25,104 nt of DNA, taken from Syntrophaceae bacterium UBA5764. GTDB lineage: Bacteria; Desulfobacterota; Syntrophia; Syntrophales; Smithellaceae. Made by a program: the position numbers and the translations under genes. The notes beneath the pieces were generated by a model. The model did no database searches and was not told where the DNA came from. It saw nothing but the letters and a program-made list of their open reading frames with translations. The stretch lies in the NCBI GenBank assembly GCA_002418825.1, contig DIEW01000012.1, positions 14,929 to 40,032 on the forward strand. Direction: 5' to 3'. This document shows, one piece after another, positions 8,702-15,113 of this stretch (positions are counted from its first letter, which is position 1; each line of letters starts with the position of its first letter).

Positions 8702-8737
8702 TTGCTGCGCGCAACCCAAAAGAATCACGCGCAGCAA
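8702..8737 (-). terminator. Hairpin between groEL and the DUF6178-type gene
   Basis: TTGCTGCGCG (8702-8711) and CGCGCAGCAA (8728-8737) form a perfect ten-base stem with a 16-base loop, starting 13 bases after the groEL stop on the minus strand. In the groEL direction it is followed by AACTGC and not by a U-tract. It may attenuate or stabilise the mRNA end rather than fully terminate transcription. Confidence 0.45.
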
Positions 8738-8750
8738 GCTGCTAAAAAAA

Positions 8751-10379
8751 TTAGTAGTCATAATCTCCCATGTCGGGCGGCGGAGCGGGCGCGGGTGTTC
8801 TCTTTTTGGGTTTTTCCGCAACCATGGCTTCCGTGGTCAGAAGCAGTGAAGACACTGATGCCGCGTTCTGAAGAGCGAAGCGCGCCACTTTAGTCGGATC
8901 GATTATTCCCGCCTTAACCATATCGACATATTCGCCCGTCTCCGCATCAAAGCCATGATTGCCGGCGAGCTCCTTGACCTTTTCCACGACAATGCTTCCT
9001 TCGTATCCGGCATTGACGGCTATCTGGCGCAACGGCGCTTCCAATGCCTGCTTCACAATATCGACGCCTTGCTTCTCTTCACCTGAAAGTTTCAGCGCCT
9101 CAAGTGCTTTCAAAGCACGGAGATAGGCCACGCCACCACCGGGAATAATGCCTTCTTCCACAGCCGCTTTCGTGGCGTTCAGCGCGTCTTCCACCCTCGC
9201 CTTTTTTTCTTTCATCTCTACTTCCGTAGCCGCGCCGACTTTAATCACCGCAACACCACCCACAATCTTTGCCAGACGCTCTTGAAGCTTTTCGCGGTCA
9301 TAATCCGAGGTGGTCTCTTCAATCTCCGCGCGAATCTGCTTGATGCGTCCTTCAATATCTGACCTCTTTCCCGCGCCTTCTACGATCGTCGTATTATCTT
9401 TATCAATGGTCACTTTTTTGCACTGACCCAGGTCCTTGAGGGTGGCATTCTCCAGTTTGACACCTATATCTTCGGAAATCACGTGTCCGCCGGTAAGCAC
9501 CGCGATATCCTGCAGTATCGCTTTACGGCGGTCGCCAAAACCGGGGGCTTTAACCGCCGCGCATTTCAGCGTTCCGCGCACCTTGTTGACCACCAATGTA
9601 GCCAACGCCTCACCTTCAACTTCCTCCGCAACAATTAAAAGCGACTTGCCCGTCTTGGCTATTTGCTCCAACAGCGGCAGCATTTCCTGCATGTTGGAAA
9701 GTTTCTTTTCGTGCAACAGTATATACGGTTCTTCGAGAACGGCTTCCATCTTTTCCGGATCCGTTACAAAGTAAGGCGAAATGTAGCCGCGGTCGAATTG
9801 CATGCCCTCGACGATTTCCAGCGTCGTTTCCATCCCTTTAGCTTCTTCGACGGTAATCACGCCGTCCTTGCCTACGCGTTCCATTGCCTCCGAAATCATT
9901 TCACCAATGGTTTTGTCATTATTGGCGGAAACCGTGCCAACCTGAGCAATTTCATTTTTACTTACGATTTTCTTTGATAGTTTTTCGAGTTCTTTTACGA
10001 CCACGCCGACGCTTTTATCGATGCCCTGTTTCAGAATCATGGGATTCGCGCCCGCGGCAGTCAATTTGACGCCCTCCTTGTAAATAGCCTGAGCCAGTAC
10101 CGTAGCGGTTGTGGTTCCGTCGCCCGCCTTGTCGGAAGTTTTGGAAGCGACTTCCTTAACCATCTGCGCGCCCATGTTTTCAAATTTATCCGCGAGCTCA
10201 ATTTCCTTGGCGACGGTTACGCCGTCCTTCGTCACCTGAGGCGCCCCCCATGTTTTCTCCAGCACAACATTGCGTCCTTTCGGGCCCAACGTCACTTTTA
10301 CCGCATTGGCTAAAGTGTCGACACCCTGTATAATTTTACTGCGGGCGTCAAAATTATATTTTATTTCTTTAGCAGACAT
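8751..10379 (-). CDS. groEL: 60 kDa chaperonin GroEL
   Basis: This is the chaperonin that encloses and refolds proteins in its double ring with GroES, using ATP, in the cytoplasm. It has 542 residues, a normal length. Typical segments are present: TLGPKGRNVVLEK and DGVTVAKEIEL near the N terminus, GDGTTTATVLAQAI (phosphate loop with the catalytic Asp region), ATEVEMKEKKARVEDALNAT and IPGGGVAYLRAL. The C terminus does not have the common Gly-Gly-Met tail; it ends in a proline-rich, acidic PAPAPPPDMGDYDY segment. The start has a strong AAGGAGGTG site eight bases upstream. It lies 20 bases after groES on the same strand, forming groES-groEL. Confidence 0.98.
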   Translation of the reverse strand: MSAKEIKYNFDARSKIIQGVDTLANAVKVTLGPKGRNVVLEKTWGAPQVTKDGVTVAKEIELADKFENMGAQMVKEVASKTSDKAGDGTTTATVLAQAIYKEGVKLTAAGANPMILKQGIDKSVGVVVKELEKLSKKIVSKNEIAQVGTVSANNDKTIGEMISEAMERVGKDGVITVEEAKGMETTLEIVEGMQFDRGYISPYFVTDPEKMEAVLEEPYILLHEKKLSNMQEMLPLLEQIAKTGKSLLIVAEEVEGEALATLVVNKVRGTLKCAAVKAPGFGDRRKAILQDIAVLTGGHVISEDIGVKLENATLKDLGQCKKVTIDKDNTTIVEGAGKRSDIEGRIKQIRAEIEETTSDYDREKLQERLAKIVGGVAVIKVGAATEVEMKEKKARVEDALNATKAAVEEGIIPGGGVAYLRALKALEALKLSGEEKQGVDIVKQALEAPLRQIAVNAGYEGSIVVEKVKELAGNHGFDAETGEYVDMVKAGIIDPTKVARFALQNAASVSSLLLTTEAMVAEKPKKRTPAPAPPPDMGDYDY

Positions 10380-10399
10380 AGCTTCACCTCCTTAGCGTA

Positions 10400-10687
10400 C
10401 TATTCCAGCACCGCGAGAATATCGTCTTCTTTCATTATCATGAGTTCGCGGCCGTCAATTTTGACTTCTGTGCCACCCCATTTCGTAAATAACACCTTGT
10501 CGCCTTCTTTGACTTCCGGCGTTATACGATTACCTTCTTTGCCCAACCGTCCCGGCCCAACCGCAAGCACCTTGCCTTCCTGCGGCTTTTCCTTTGCGGT
10601 ATCCGGAATAATTATGCCGCCGGGCGTTTTTTCCTCGCTTTCCAGCCGCGACACAATAACGTGATCATGTAATGGCTTAATCTTCAT
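10400..10687 (-). CDS. groES: 10 kDa co-chaperonin GroES
   Basis: GroES is the lid of the GroEL chamber. The protein has 95 residues and begins KIKPLHDHVIVSRLESEEK. It has the mobile loop KTPGGIIIPDTAKEKP that contacts GroEL, and FTKWGGTEVKIDGRELMIMKEDDILAV at the C terminus. The ATG at 10687 is chosen over an in-frame TTG 15 bases upstream because the ribosome binding site GGAGGTAG lies directly before it and the TTG sits inside that site. No CIRCE element was found upstream. A weak sigma70-like TATAAA (minus strand, within about 10715-10722) could be the -10 box. Confidence 0.97.
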   Translation of the reverse strand: MKIKPLHDHVIVSRLESEEKTPGGIIIPDTAKEKPQEGKVLAVGPGRLGKEGNRITPEVKEGDKVLFTKWGGTEVKIDGRELMIMKEDDILAVLE

Positions 10688-10773
10688 TTTCTCTACCTCC
10701 AAAAAAATAATAATTTTTTATAGATTTATTCCCGACTGCGTCCAGAAATCCCTGGCGGAAAACCCGTGAAGCT

Positions 10774-10807
10774 AAAAAGAGTTTTCCCCGAAAGGAAAAC
10801 CCTTTTT
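10774..10807. terminator. Bidirectional intrinsic terminator between hsp20 and groES
   Basis: GTTTTCC (10781-10787) pairs with GGAAAAC (10794-10800) around the loop CCGAAA. After one mismatch the stem continues as AAAAAG/CTTTTT. This places a T-run after the stem on both strands. It lies ten bases past the hsp20 stop and ends the hsp20 transcript, so groESL needs its own promoter. Confidence 0.8.
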
Positions 10808-10817
10808 ATGTTATTTT

Positions 10818-11312
10818 TTACGAGGTTTTAATGGTAATCTTTTTCCCGGTCCTTGAACCTTCCAACCGAGGCAACGTGATGTTGAGGACACCGTTTTTGA
10901 ATTGAGCTTCAACTTTTTGCTGCTCAATGCCTTCGGGAAGGGGAATGCTTCTCTGGAAAGAGCCGTAGCTGGCCTCTTTGTACCAGTAACCATCATCCTG
11001 ATCCTCCTTTTGTTCCTTCTTTTCTCCCCGGATGGTAAGCATATCCGGCGTCAGATTCACCTCTATATCCTTGTCATCCAAACCGGGAAGTTCAGCTCTG
11101 ACATTGATTTTTTTCTCATCCTCCCACACATCAATACTTGGTTCAAAACCGAAGTCTGGAAAGCGGCCGAAAGCCGCAGGGGAGAAATCTTCGAAAAAAT
11201 TGCTAAAAAGTTTATTCATTTCCCTCTGTAGGGATAAGAACGGACTGTCCTGCCCTCGTCGCAAGGCGTTACCGTTCTTACGCCATACACTGGGCAACAG
11301 GTTTTTAATCAT
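10818..11312 (-). CDS. Small heat shock protein, Hsp20/alpha-crystallin family
   Basis: This ATP-independent holdase chaperone binds unfolding proteins and forms oligomers in the cytoplasm. It has 164 residues from the chosen start. The N-terminal arm (about 1-55) is rich in Phe. The alpha-crystallin domain starts at PSIDVWEDEKKINVRAELPG and ends with the characteristic GVLNITLPR. The C-terminal tail KKITIKTS carries the I-x-I motif for oligomer contacts. The ATG at 11312 is preferred over the ATG at 11318 because AGGAGG stands seven bases before the former and only one base before the latter. It lies upstream of groESL on the same strand but is separated from it by a terminator, giving a chaperone locus of two transcripts. 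Confidence 0.95.
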   Translation of the reverse strand: MIKNLLPSVWRKNGNALRRGQDSPFLSLQREMNKLFSNFFEDFSPAAFGRFPDFGFEPSIDVWEDEKKINVRAELPGLDDKDIEVNLTPDMLTIRGEKKEQKEDQDDGYWYKEASYGSFQRSIPLPEGIEQQKVEAQFKNGVLNITLPRLEGSRTGKKITIKTS

Positions 11313-11348
11313 CGTCATTCCTCCTTTCCAACGACTTTTTTTGTAATA

Positions 11349-11365
11349 ACTTAATATCATTAAGT
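11349..11365. promoter_or_regulatory. Palindrome in the hsp20 leader
   Basis: ACTTAAT-ATC-ATTAAGT is a perfect 7-3-7 inverted repeat. It lies 20-36 bases downstream of the predicted -10 box of hsp20 and 37 bases before its ATG. It may be an operator or a small leader hairpin. It is not the CIRCE sequence. Confidence 0.45.
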
Positions 11366-11384
11366 ATTTGTTGTCTATATTGAT

Positions 11385-11413
11385 AAAATAATCACGGCGA
11401 AAAATTTGTCAAG
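11385..11413 (-). promoter_or_regulatory. Sigma70-type promoter of hsp20
   Basis: On the minus strand TTGACA (11408-11413) is followed after 17 bases by TATTTT (11385-11390). Transcription would start near 11378, leaving a leader of about 66 bases that contains the 11349-11365 palindrome. Confidence 0.6.
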
Positions 11414-11464
11414 AGGTCAGCGAGCGCGCCGGAGACGACTGTATCGACGCAATATAAATACAGT

Positions 11465-11493
11465 TTGACATACGGATATCTTCTTCATATACT
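11465..11493 (+). promoter_or_regulatory. Near-consensus sigma70 promoter
   Basis: TTGACA (11465-11470), a 17-base spacer and TATACT (11488-11493). It would start transcription near 11500 and drive the nitronate monooxygenase-like gene at 11579, with a leader of about 80 bases. Confidence 0.75.
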
Positions 11494-11578
11494 CTTTTAC
11501 CAAGCGCCAAAGCCTTTATCGGCAAATCTTGTTGATAATACAAAAGCATCATTTCAATAAAATAGAGGAGGAGCAATA

Positions 11579-12694
11579 ATGTTGAAGACCAGATTAACTG
11601 AATTAATCGGCATCAAGCATCCGATTATTCAAGCGGGCATGGGGCCTTTTTCCAACAATAATCTTTGTGTGGCGGCAGCCAACGCAGGTTGCCTGGGGCT
11701 GCTTTCTACCAGCGGACTTTTTAACAAAGACGACCAGCCCTGGGTTTACAACGCGTTTTGCGATACCGGTGAGGCAAACCGTGACGACGATATGGCCACG
11801 GTGCTGGACACGGTTCTGAAGCGCACTCACCGTTTGGTCAAGAACAAGGGCGGTATTTTCGGCCCTAATGTCATGGTATCGGCGGAACTCAAGGAAAAGG
11901 CAAACGTAATGATTGAAACGGCCATCAGGGCACGGGAAGAAAATCCCGAGATGAAAAAAACCCTTAAGGTAATGTATACCTCTGCCGGCGACCCGATGGG
12001 CTGGGGAGAAAAAATCAAGGGCGCGGGATTTATTTGGATTCATATTATTCCTTCCGTCAGAGCCGCCATGCGCTGTAAAAAAGCCGGCGTTGACGTGATT
12101 GTCGCCTCCGGTCATGAAGGCGGATTTCATACCCATTGGGAACCGCTGCACTCTATGGTGCTGTTTCCCGCTGTAGTGGAGGCCGTAGCCGATGAAAAGA
12201 CACTCGTCGTGGGCGGCGGAGGAATCTCCGACGGAAAAACTGTGGCTGCCTCTCTGGCTCTGGGGTGTGACGGCGTGCTTATAGGAACACGTTTCCTGGC
12301 GACGCAGGAGAGCGATTTTCCCCCTCTCTGGAAACAGTCTGTTGTTGACGCTCAGGACCGCGGCACATTGGTCGCGCGCGGTTATGTGGGCCCGGCGCGC
12401 TGGTTGAGAAATCCCCGCAGCGAAGAACACGCCGTAAATACTCTGAAAAAGTCACCCGGCGTATTCCTCGGCACACCGGACAGCTACACCACGATGGAAG
12501 ATATGTCGCTGATTGATTATGAAAACGAATCCATCAAGGCTGTATTCGAAGGCGACAAAGAAAAAGCTATGATGGCCGCCGGCGAATGCGCCCAGCGCAT
12601 CAACGACATGCCTAAAGTAGAAGACCTTGTTCAGAAAATTGTAAAAGACGCTGAAGAAACATTGATAAACCTGCCCAAGAAATTTGTGAAGTAA
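11579..12694 (+). CDS. Nitronate monooxygenase-like NAD(P)H/FMN oxidoreductase
   Basis: This 371-residue TIM-barrel flavoprotein belongs to the NMO / 2-nitropropane dioxygenase family, which also includes FabK-like enoyl reductases and other FMN oxidoreductases. HPIIQAGMGPFSNN is the N-terminal FMN-binding strand, followed by AAANAGCLGLLSTSG. VASGHEGGFHTHWEP holds the conserved His (H179). VVGGGGISDGKTVAASLALGCDGVLIGTRFLATQES is the phosphate-binding part. Family enzymes oxidise nitronates or reduce quinones and enoyl thioesters; which one applies cannot be decided here. The ATG has an AGGAGGAG site seven bases upstream and a strong promoter at 11465. A GC-rich hairpin follows the stop. Confidence 0.85.
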   Translation: MLKTRLTELIGIKHPIIQAGMGPFSNNNLCVAAANAGCLGLLSTSGLFNKDDQPWVYNAFCDTGEANRDDDMATVLDTVLKRTHRLVKNKGGIFGPNVMVSAELKEKANVMIETAIRAREENPEMKKTLKVMYTSAGDPMGWGEKIKGAGFIWIHIIPSVRAAMRCKKAGVDVIVASGHEGGFHTHWEPLHSMVLFPAVVEAVADEKTLVVGGGGISDGKTVAASLALGCDGVLIGTRFLATQESDFPPLWKQSVVDAQDRGTLVARGYVGPARWLRNPRSEEHAVNTLKKSPGVFLGTPDSYTTMEDMSLIDYENESIKAVFEGDKEKAMMAAGECAQRINDMPKVEDLVQKIVKDAEETLINLPKKFVK

Positions 12695-12715
12695 AGATTT
12701 ACCCGCCATAAAACC

Positions 12716-12743
12716 GCCGGAGGCGACATCAGTCGCCTCCGGC
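12716..12743 (+). terminator. Strong GC hairpin after the NMO-like gene
   Basis: GCCGGAGGCGAC (12716-12727) and GTCGCCTCCGGC (12732-12743) form a perfect 12-base stem with the loop ATCA. There is no U-tract after it. The ribosome binding site of the next gene begins nine bases later. It could be a factor-dependent terminator or an mRNA-stabilising structure. Confidence 0.55.
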
Positions 12744-12766
12744 AATTACGATTGGAGGTGTGTTAC

Positions 12767-13105
12767 ATGAGTCACATCAACTATCGTAGTCTTAAAAAAT
12801 ATAAATACCAACTAATGCGTAATTATAAATACGAAACAGGTATTTGCATCAATCACGATGTAAAAATTCAGGGGTTTGTTGCCTTAGCGCCTACAGGTAC
12901 TTTAAATATTTCTAAAGGCTACGCCTGGGACGGCCCCAGCGGCCCCACCATCGATACAAAGAATTTTATGCGCGGGAGCCTTGTGCACGACGCTCTTTAC
13001 CAGCTAATGCGCCTGAAACTTCTGCCTGCCTCTTTGCGGGAAACCGCCGATATGCTTTTACGCCGGATTTGCATTGAAGACGGCATGTGCCGCCTGCGGG
13101 CCTAG
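12767..13105 (+). CDS. DUF1353-like small protein, cut by an in-frame amber codon
   Basis: The 112-residue protein has GYAWDGPSGPTIDTKNFMRGSLVHDALYQLMR, similar to the core of DUF1353-type proteins often seen in phages (a strand with a Gly/Asp/Pro turn followed by a His-Asp helix). The function is unknown. The ATG at 12767 is chosen for the GGAGGTG site ten bases upstream. The chain stops at TAG (13103-13105) right after MCRLRA. The same frame stays open for another 28 codons, reading YVYWCVRLFASAAA..., which matches the Y-x-x-VRLF helix that ends family members. The TAG therefore sits where a Trp (TGG) would be expected, so the gene is probably truncated by a point mutation, or read through. 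Confidence 0.7.
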   Translation: MSHINYRSLKKYKYQLMRNYKYETGICINHDVKIQGFVALAPTGTLNISKGYAWDGPSGPTIDTKNFMRGSLVHDALYQLMRLKLLPASLRETADMLLRRICIEDGMCRLRA

Positions 13106-13192
13106 TATGTTTACTGGTGCGTCAGATTGTTTGCCTCTGCCGCCGCCACCCGACCGCAGACGGGCGATACGCAAATTATCGAGGCACCGTAG
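13106..13192 (+). pseudogene. In-frame continuation of the DUF1353-like gene after the amber codon
   Basis: This is 28 codons and a TAG stop (13190-13192) in the frame of the gene at 12767. The translation begins YVYWCVRLFASAAA and resembles the conserved C-terminal helix of DUF1353-like proteins. It would be translated only by amber readthrough or suppression. Confidence 0.5.
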
Positions 13193-13261
13193 AAAAGGAT
13201 TAAGACAAATTTATTAACAATGACCAAGTTGGCATATTAATTGTTACACAAAAATATTACA

Positions 13262-13696
13262 ATGAGACAAGACACAAGATTAGAATCTGAAGGCGCTGAA
13301 TTTCTAGTTCTTGGCCAATTTCTTATCAATAGAATTGTGGCTTACAAAACATATACTAACATGCCCGGTTATGATCTTGTTGCAACAAACCCAGAGAATA
13401 ATTCATCAGCAAAAATTCAAGTCAAAAGCAGATGGGAAACGAAAGCTGGTGGCTTTCCCATTAAGAATTTCGGTTGTGACTTTGTTGTTGTCGTTCTTCT
13501 AAACAGGGGATCAAAAGACGGGAAAAAAGAAATAAAGCCTCCAGAGTATTTTGTTGTTCCAGTAAAAGTAGTTCAGAAAGCATGCAACACAAAATCTAGT
13601 TGGAGTAAGGTCTTATTGAGAGACATTCCAAATTTAGAACAGTACAGAGATAATTGGTCTTTAATAGGTTCGTTTTTAAAACAAAAAAACGTGTAA
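13262..13696 (+). CDS. PD-(D/E)XK nuclease-like protein
   Basis: This 144-residue protein has the layout of a small endonuclease-fold domain. A first helix ESEGAEFLVLGQFLINR carries acidic residues, then PGYDLVATNP holds the conserved Asp, and KIQVKSR gives the Q-x-K form of the D-(x)n-(E/Q)-x-K motif. FGCDFVVVVLLNR and EYFVVPVKVV are the later core strands. Similar stand-alone domains occur in restriction, toxin and resolvase-like proteins; no partner gene is present. The ATG at 13262 is chosen because MRQDTRLESEG looks like the natural start, although no ribosome binding site is visible. The gene is distinctly richer in A+T than its neighbours, which points to transfer. Its stop codon lies inside an attC-like element. 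Confidence 0.65.
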   Translation: MRQDTRLESEGAEFLVLGQFLINRIVAYKTYTNMPGYDLVATNPENNSSAKIQVKSRWETKAGGFPIKNFGCDFVVVVLLNRGSKDGKKEIKPPEYFVVPVKVVQKACNTKSSWSKVLLRDIPNLEQYRDNWSLIGSFLKQKNV

Positions 13697-13748
13697 CAAG
13701 TCGCTACAGCCAATCGCTTTGCTCCGGCTGATCTTTTCGCATGTGGTA
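13691..13748 (+). repeat. Possible integron attC-like site
   Basis: Starting at the stop codon of the nuclease-like gene, TAACAAGTCGCT is followed by an imperfect stem CAGCC (13707-13711) / GGCTG (13726-13730), then CTTTTCGC. This order resembles attC (59-base) recombination sites. The right core site expected as GTTRRRY is degraded here (ATGTGGT). No integrase is in the window. Confidence 0.35.
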
Positions 13749-13878
13749 ACAAAAATAATTAAACGACTCTTTATTTTCTTTAAACAAATTTGTAAATATA
13801 ATAGGCTCTGTTATAAAATTAATTCTGACGAAGATTTGACAAAGCCTTTTGTTTGTTTTGTCGTTTACGCGTGTTTAA
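13697..13878. other. AT-rich gap before the DUF3175-type gene
   Basis: Apart from the attC-like element, this stretch is strongly AT-rich (for example TATAAT near 13795 and TATAAAAT near 13812) and has no gene I can support. It may supply the promoter for the next gene, but no box pair has convincing spacing. Confidence 0.4.
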
Positions 13879-14184
13879 ATGCGGAAGAAAACCAAATCTG
13901 CGCCAGATAAATTCTGGTCCGGAAAAGTTACCAGAGAAAGCAACGCTTTGGATTTGGAGCCGGGGGTATTCACCTGGACGAATCCCCAAAAAATCGCTCT
14001 TTCTCTGAAGCGTTCAGCGGAGGCCAGCCACCGCCGCAAAGCGCCGCCGTTTCGCTCGGCGATGTCCATGCTGGTATTTTACATCAACCGGGCCGGGAAA
14101 AACCTGGACAAAAAGCAGTTACGCGTTCTGGAGCAGGCAAAAAAAGAATTACGTGCATTATACGGCAAAAAACGGCATAATTAA
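13879..14184 (+). CDS. DUF3175-type protein
   Basis: This is a 101-residue basic, soluble protein of a family known only by its conserved sequence. The recognised signature runs KFWSGKVTRESNALDLEPG, FTWTNPQKIALSLKRSAEAS, FRSAMSMLVFYINRAGKNL and LEQAKKELRALYG. The length matches the family, so it is probably complete. It is rich in Lys and Arg, and a nucleic-acid-binding role is conceivable but not shown. The start has no clear ribosome binding site (GTGTTTAA precedes it), so leaderless or weak translation is possible. Confidence 0.82.
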   Translation: MRKKTKSAPDKFWSGKVTRESNALDLEPGVFTWTNPQKIALSLKRSAEASHRRKAPPFRSAMSMLVFYINRAGKNLDKKQLRVLEQAKKELRALYGKKRHN

Positions 14185-14257
14185 TCGCTGATAAAAAAAG
14201 CAAATTTGCCGACGGCCTGCCGTTTGTGTTACTAATATAAAAAATAAGGAGAACAGC

Positions 14258-14677
14258 ATGAGCCAGGAAACCTTTAAAAAAATCGGGGATTCGGCCAAAC
14301 AAATGTACGGCCCCAGAGCAATACTGATATGCGGTTTCACTCCGTTCGAACAGGAAACGGTCATGAACGCGCTGGACAGTATCGAGCTCGCGGACGTACC
14401 GGTTATTGTTGCCACGGTTGCGGATGCCGAAACACGCCTTGGCGAAATGCTTTCCAAGCCGGACCAAACAGGCCTGGGGGCGGATTCCGATACGGCGCGT
14501 GCCGTTGTCATGTCCGGAATCACAGCAAATGAACTGGACAACATTATTTCCGTTTACCGGTCAACAGGATTGCCCCGGCCTCTGTGGGCGACTCTGACAC
14601 CGGTTTCAGAAAACTGGACGCTTGCGACACTGCTTGAGGAGCTCAAAAAAGAGCGGAACGCAATGGAAAGCAAGTAA
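14258..14677 (+). CDS. DUF3783-type protein
   Basis: This 139-residue soluble protein has its C-terminal half (about 78-135) matching DUF3783: ARAVVMSGITANELDNIISVYRSTGLPRPLWATLTPVSENWTLATLLEELKKE (given here as the span, not as proof of function). The N-terminal half has an alternating strand/helix pattern (AILICGFTPFEQETVMNAL) like a repeat of the same fold. The role is unknown. TAAGGAG seven bases before the ATG is a good binding site. The cupin gene starts 51 bases downstream and is probably co-transcribed. Confidence 0.75.
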   Translation: MSQETFKKIGDSAKQMYGPRAILICGFTPFEQETVMNALDSIELADVPVIVATVADAETRLGEMLSKPDQTGLGADSDTARAVVMSGITANELDNIISVYRSTGLPRPLWATLTPVSENWTLATLLEELKKERNAMESK

Positions 14678-14728
14678 GTACAGGGGTCTTGTGTTGAAAC
14701 CGCTGAACCACAAAAAAGGAGTAATCAT

Positions 14729-15064
14729 ATGACGGAAACATTATCAGATATAAAAGACCTGACCAATGTTCTGAAACTCAGGGACATTGTCGCCTATCAG
14801 GAACATTCCGTGGTGAGCCGTGAAATTATCCGCAAACCGTCCGGAACGCTGACCGTCTTTGCCTTTGACCAGGGCGAAGGTTTAAGCGAACACACAGCGC
14901 CTTTCGACGCGGTGGTCTGCATACTGGAAGGCGAGGCGCGGATTACCATAGACAAGAAACCTTATACGGTAAAAGAGGGCGAGATGCTGATTATGCCCGC
15001 CAATAAGCCCCACGCGCTGCACGCGGTGACAAAATTCAAAATGCTGCTGATGATGATTAAATAA
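14729..15064 (+). CDS. Small cupin-domain protein
   Basis: This 111-residue single-domain beta-barrel has cupin motif 1 as GEGLSEHTAPFDAVVCILEG and motif 2 as GEMLIMPANKPHALHA. Motif 1 keeps one His (H55) where two are usual and has Asp (D60) near the Glu position. Motif 2 keeps H95. The metal site is thus reduced, and the protein may bind a ligand without catalysis, or hold a metal with fewer His ligands. AAGGAG lies before the ATG. A strong hairpin nine bases after the stop ends the transcript. Confidence 0.88.
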   Translation: MTETLSDIKDLTNVLKLRDIVAYQEHSVVSREIIRKPSGTLTVFAFDQGEGLSEHTAPFDAVVCILEGEARITIDKKPYTVKEGEMLIMPANKPHALHAVTKFKMLLMMIK

Positions 15065-15072
15065 AAAATTAT

Positions 15073-15100
15073 GAGGCGGTTGTCTCAAGACAACCGCCTC
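15073..15100. terminator. Two-way hairpin terminator between convergent genes
   Basis: GAGGCGGTTGTC (15073-15084) and GACAACCGCCTC (15089-15100) form a perfect 12-base stem with the loop TCAA. It sits between the cupin gene and the minus-strand membrane protein gene. In the minus direction the stem is followed by ATAATTTTTT, a U-tract; in the plus direction the tail is only GTTC. Confidence 0.8.
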
Positions 15101-15113
15101 GTTCAATCATAAC

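Noticed and set aside
10688..10817. CIRCE or sigma32-type control site before groES
   Set aside because: No TTAGCACTC-N9-GAGTGCTAA pattern and no CTTGAA/CCCCAT pair could be found; only a weak TATAAA was seen.
11603..12430. Open frame of about 275 codons on the minus strand across the NMO-like gene
   Set aside because: It lies wholly opposite a well-supported gene, has no recognisable domain and shows the low-complexity His/Arg-rich look of an antisense shadow.
13132..13186. Inverted pair TGCCTC/GAGGCA around the end of the DUF1353-like gene as mobile element ends
   Set aside because: Six bases is within chance, there is no target duplication and no transposase between them.
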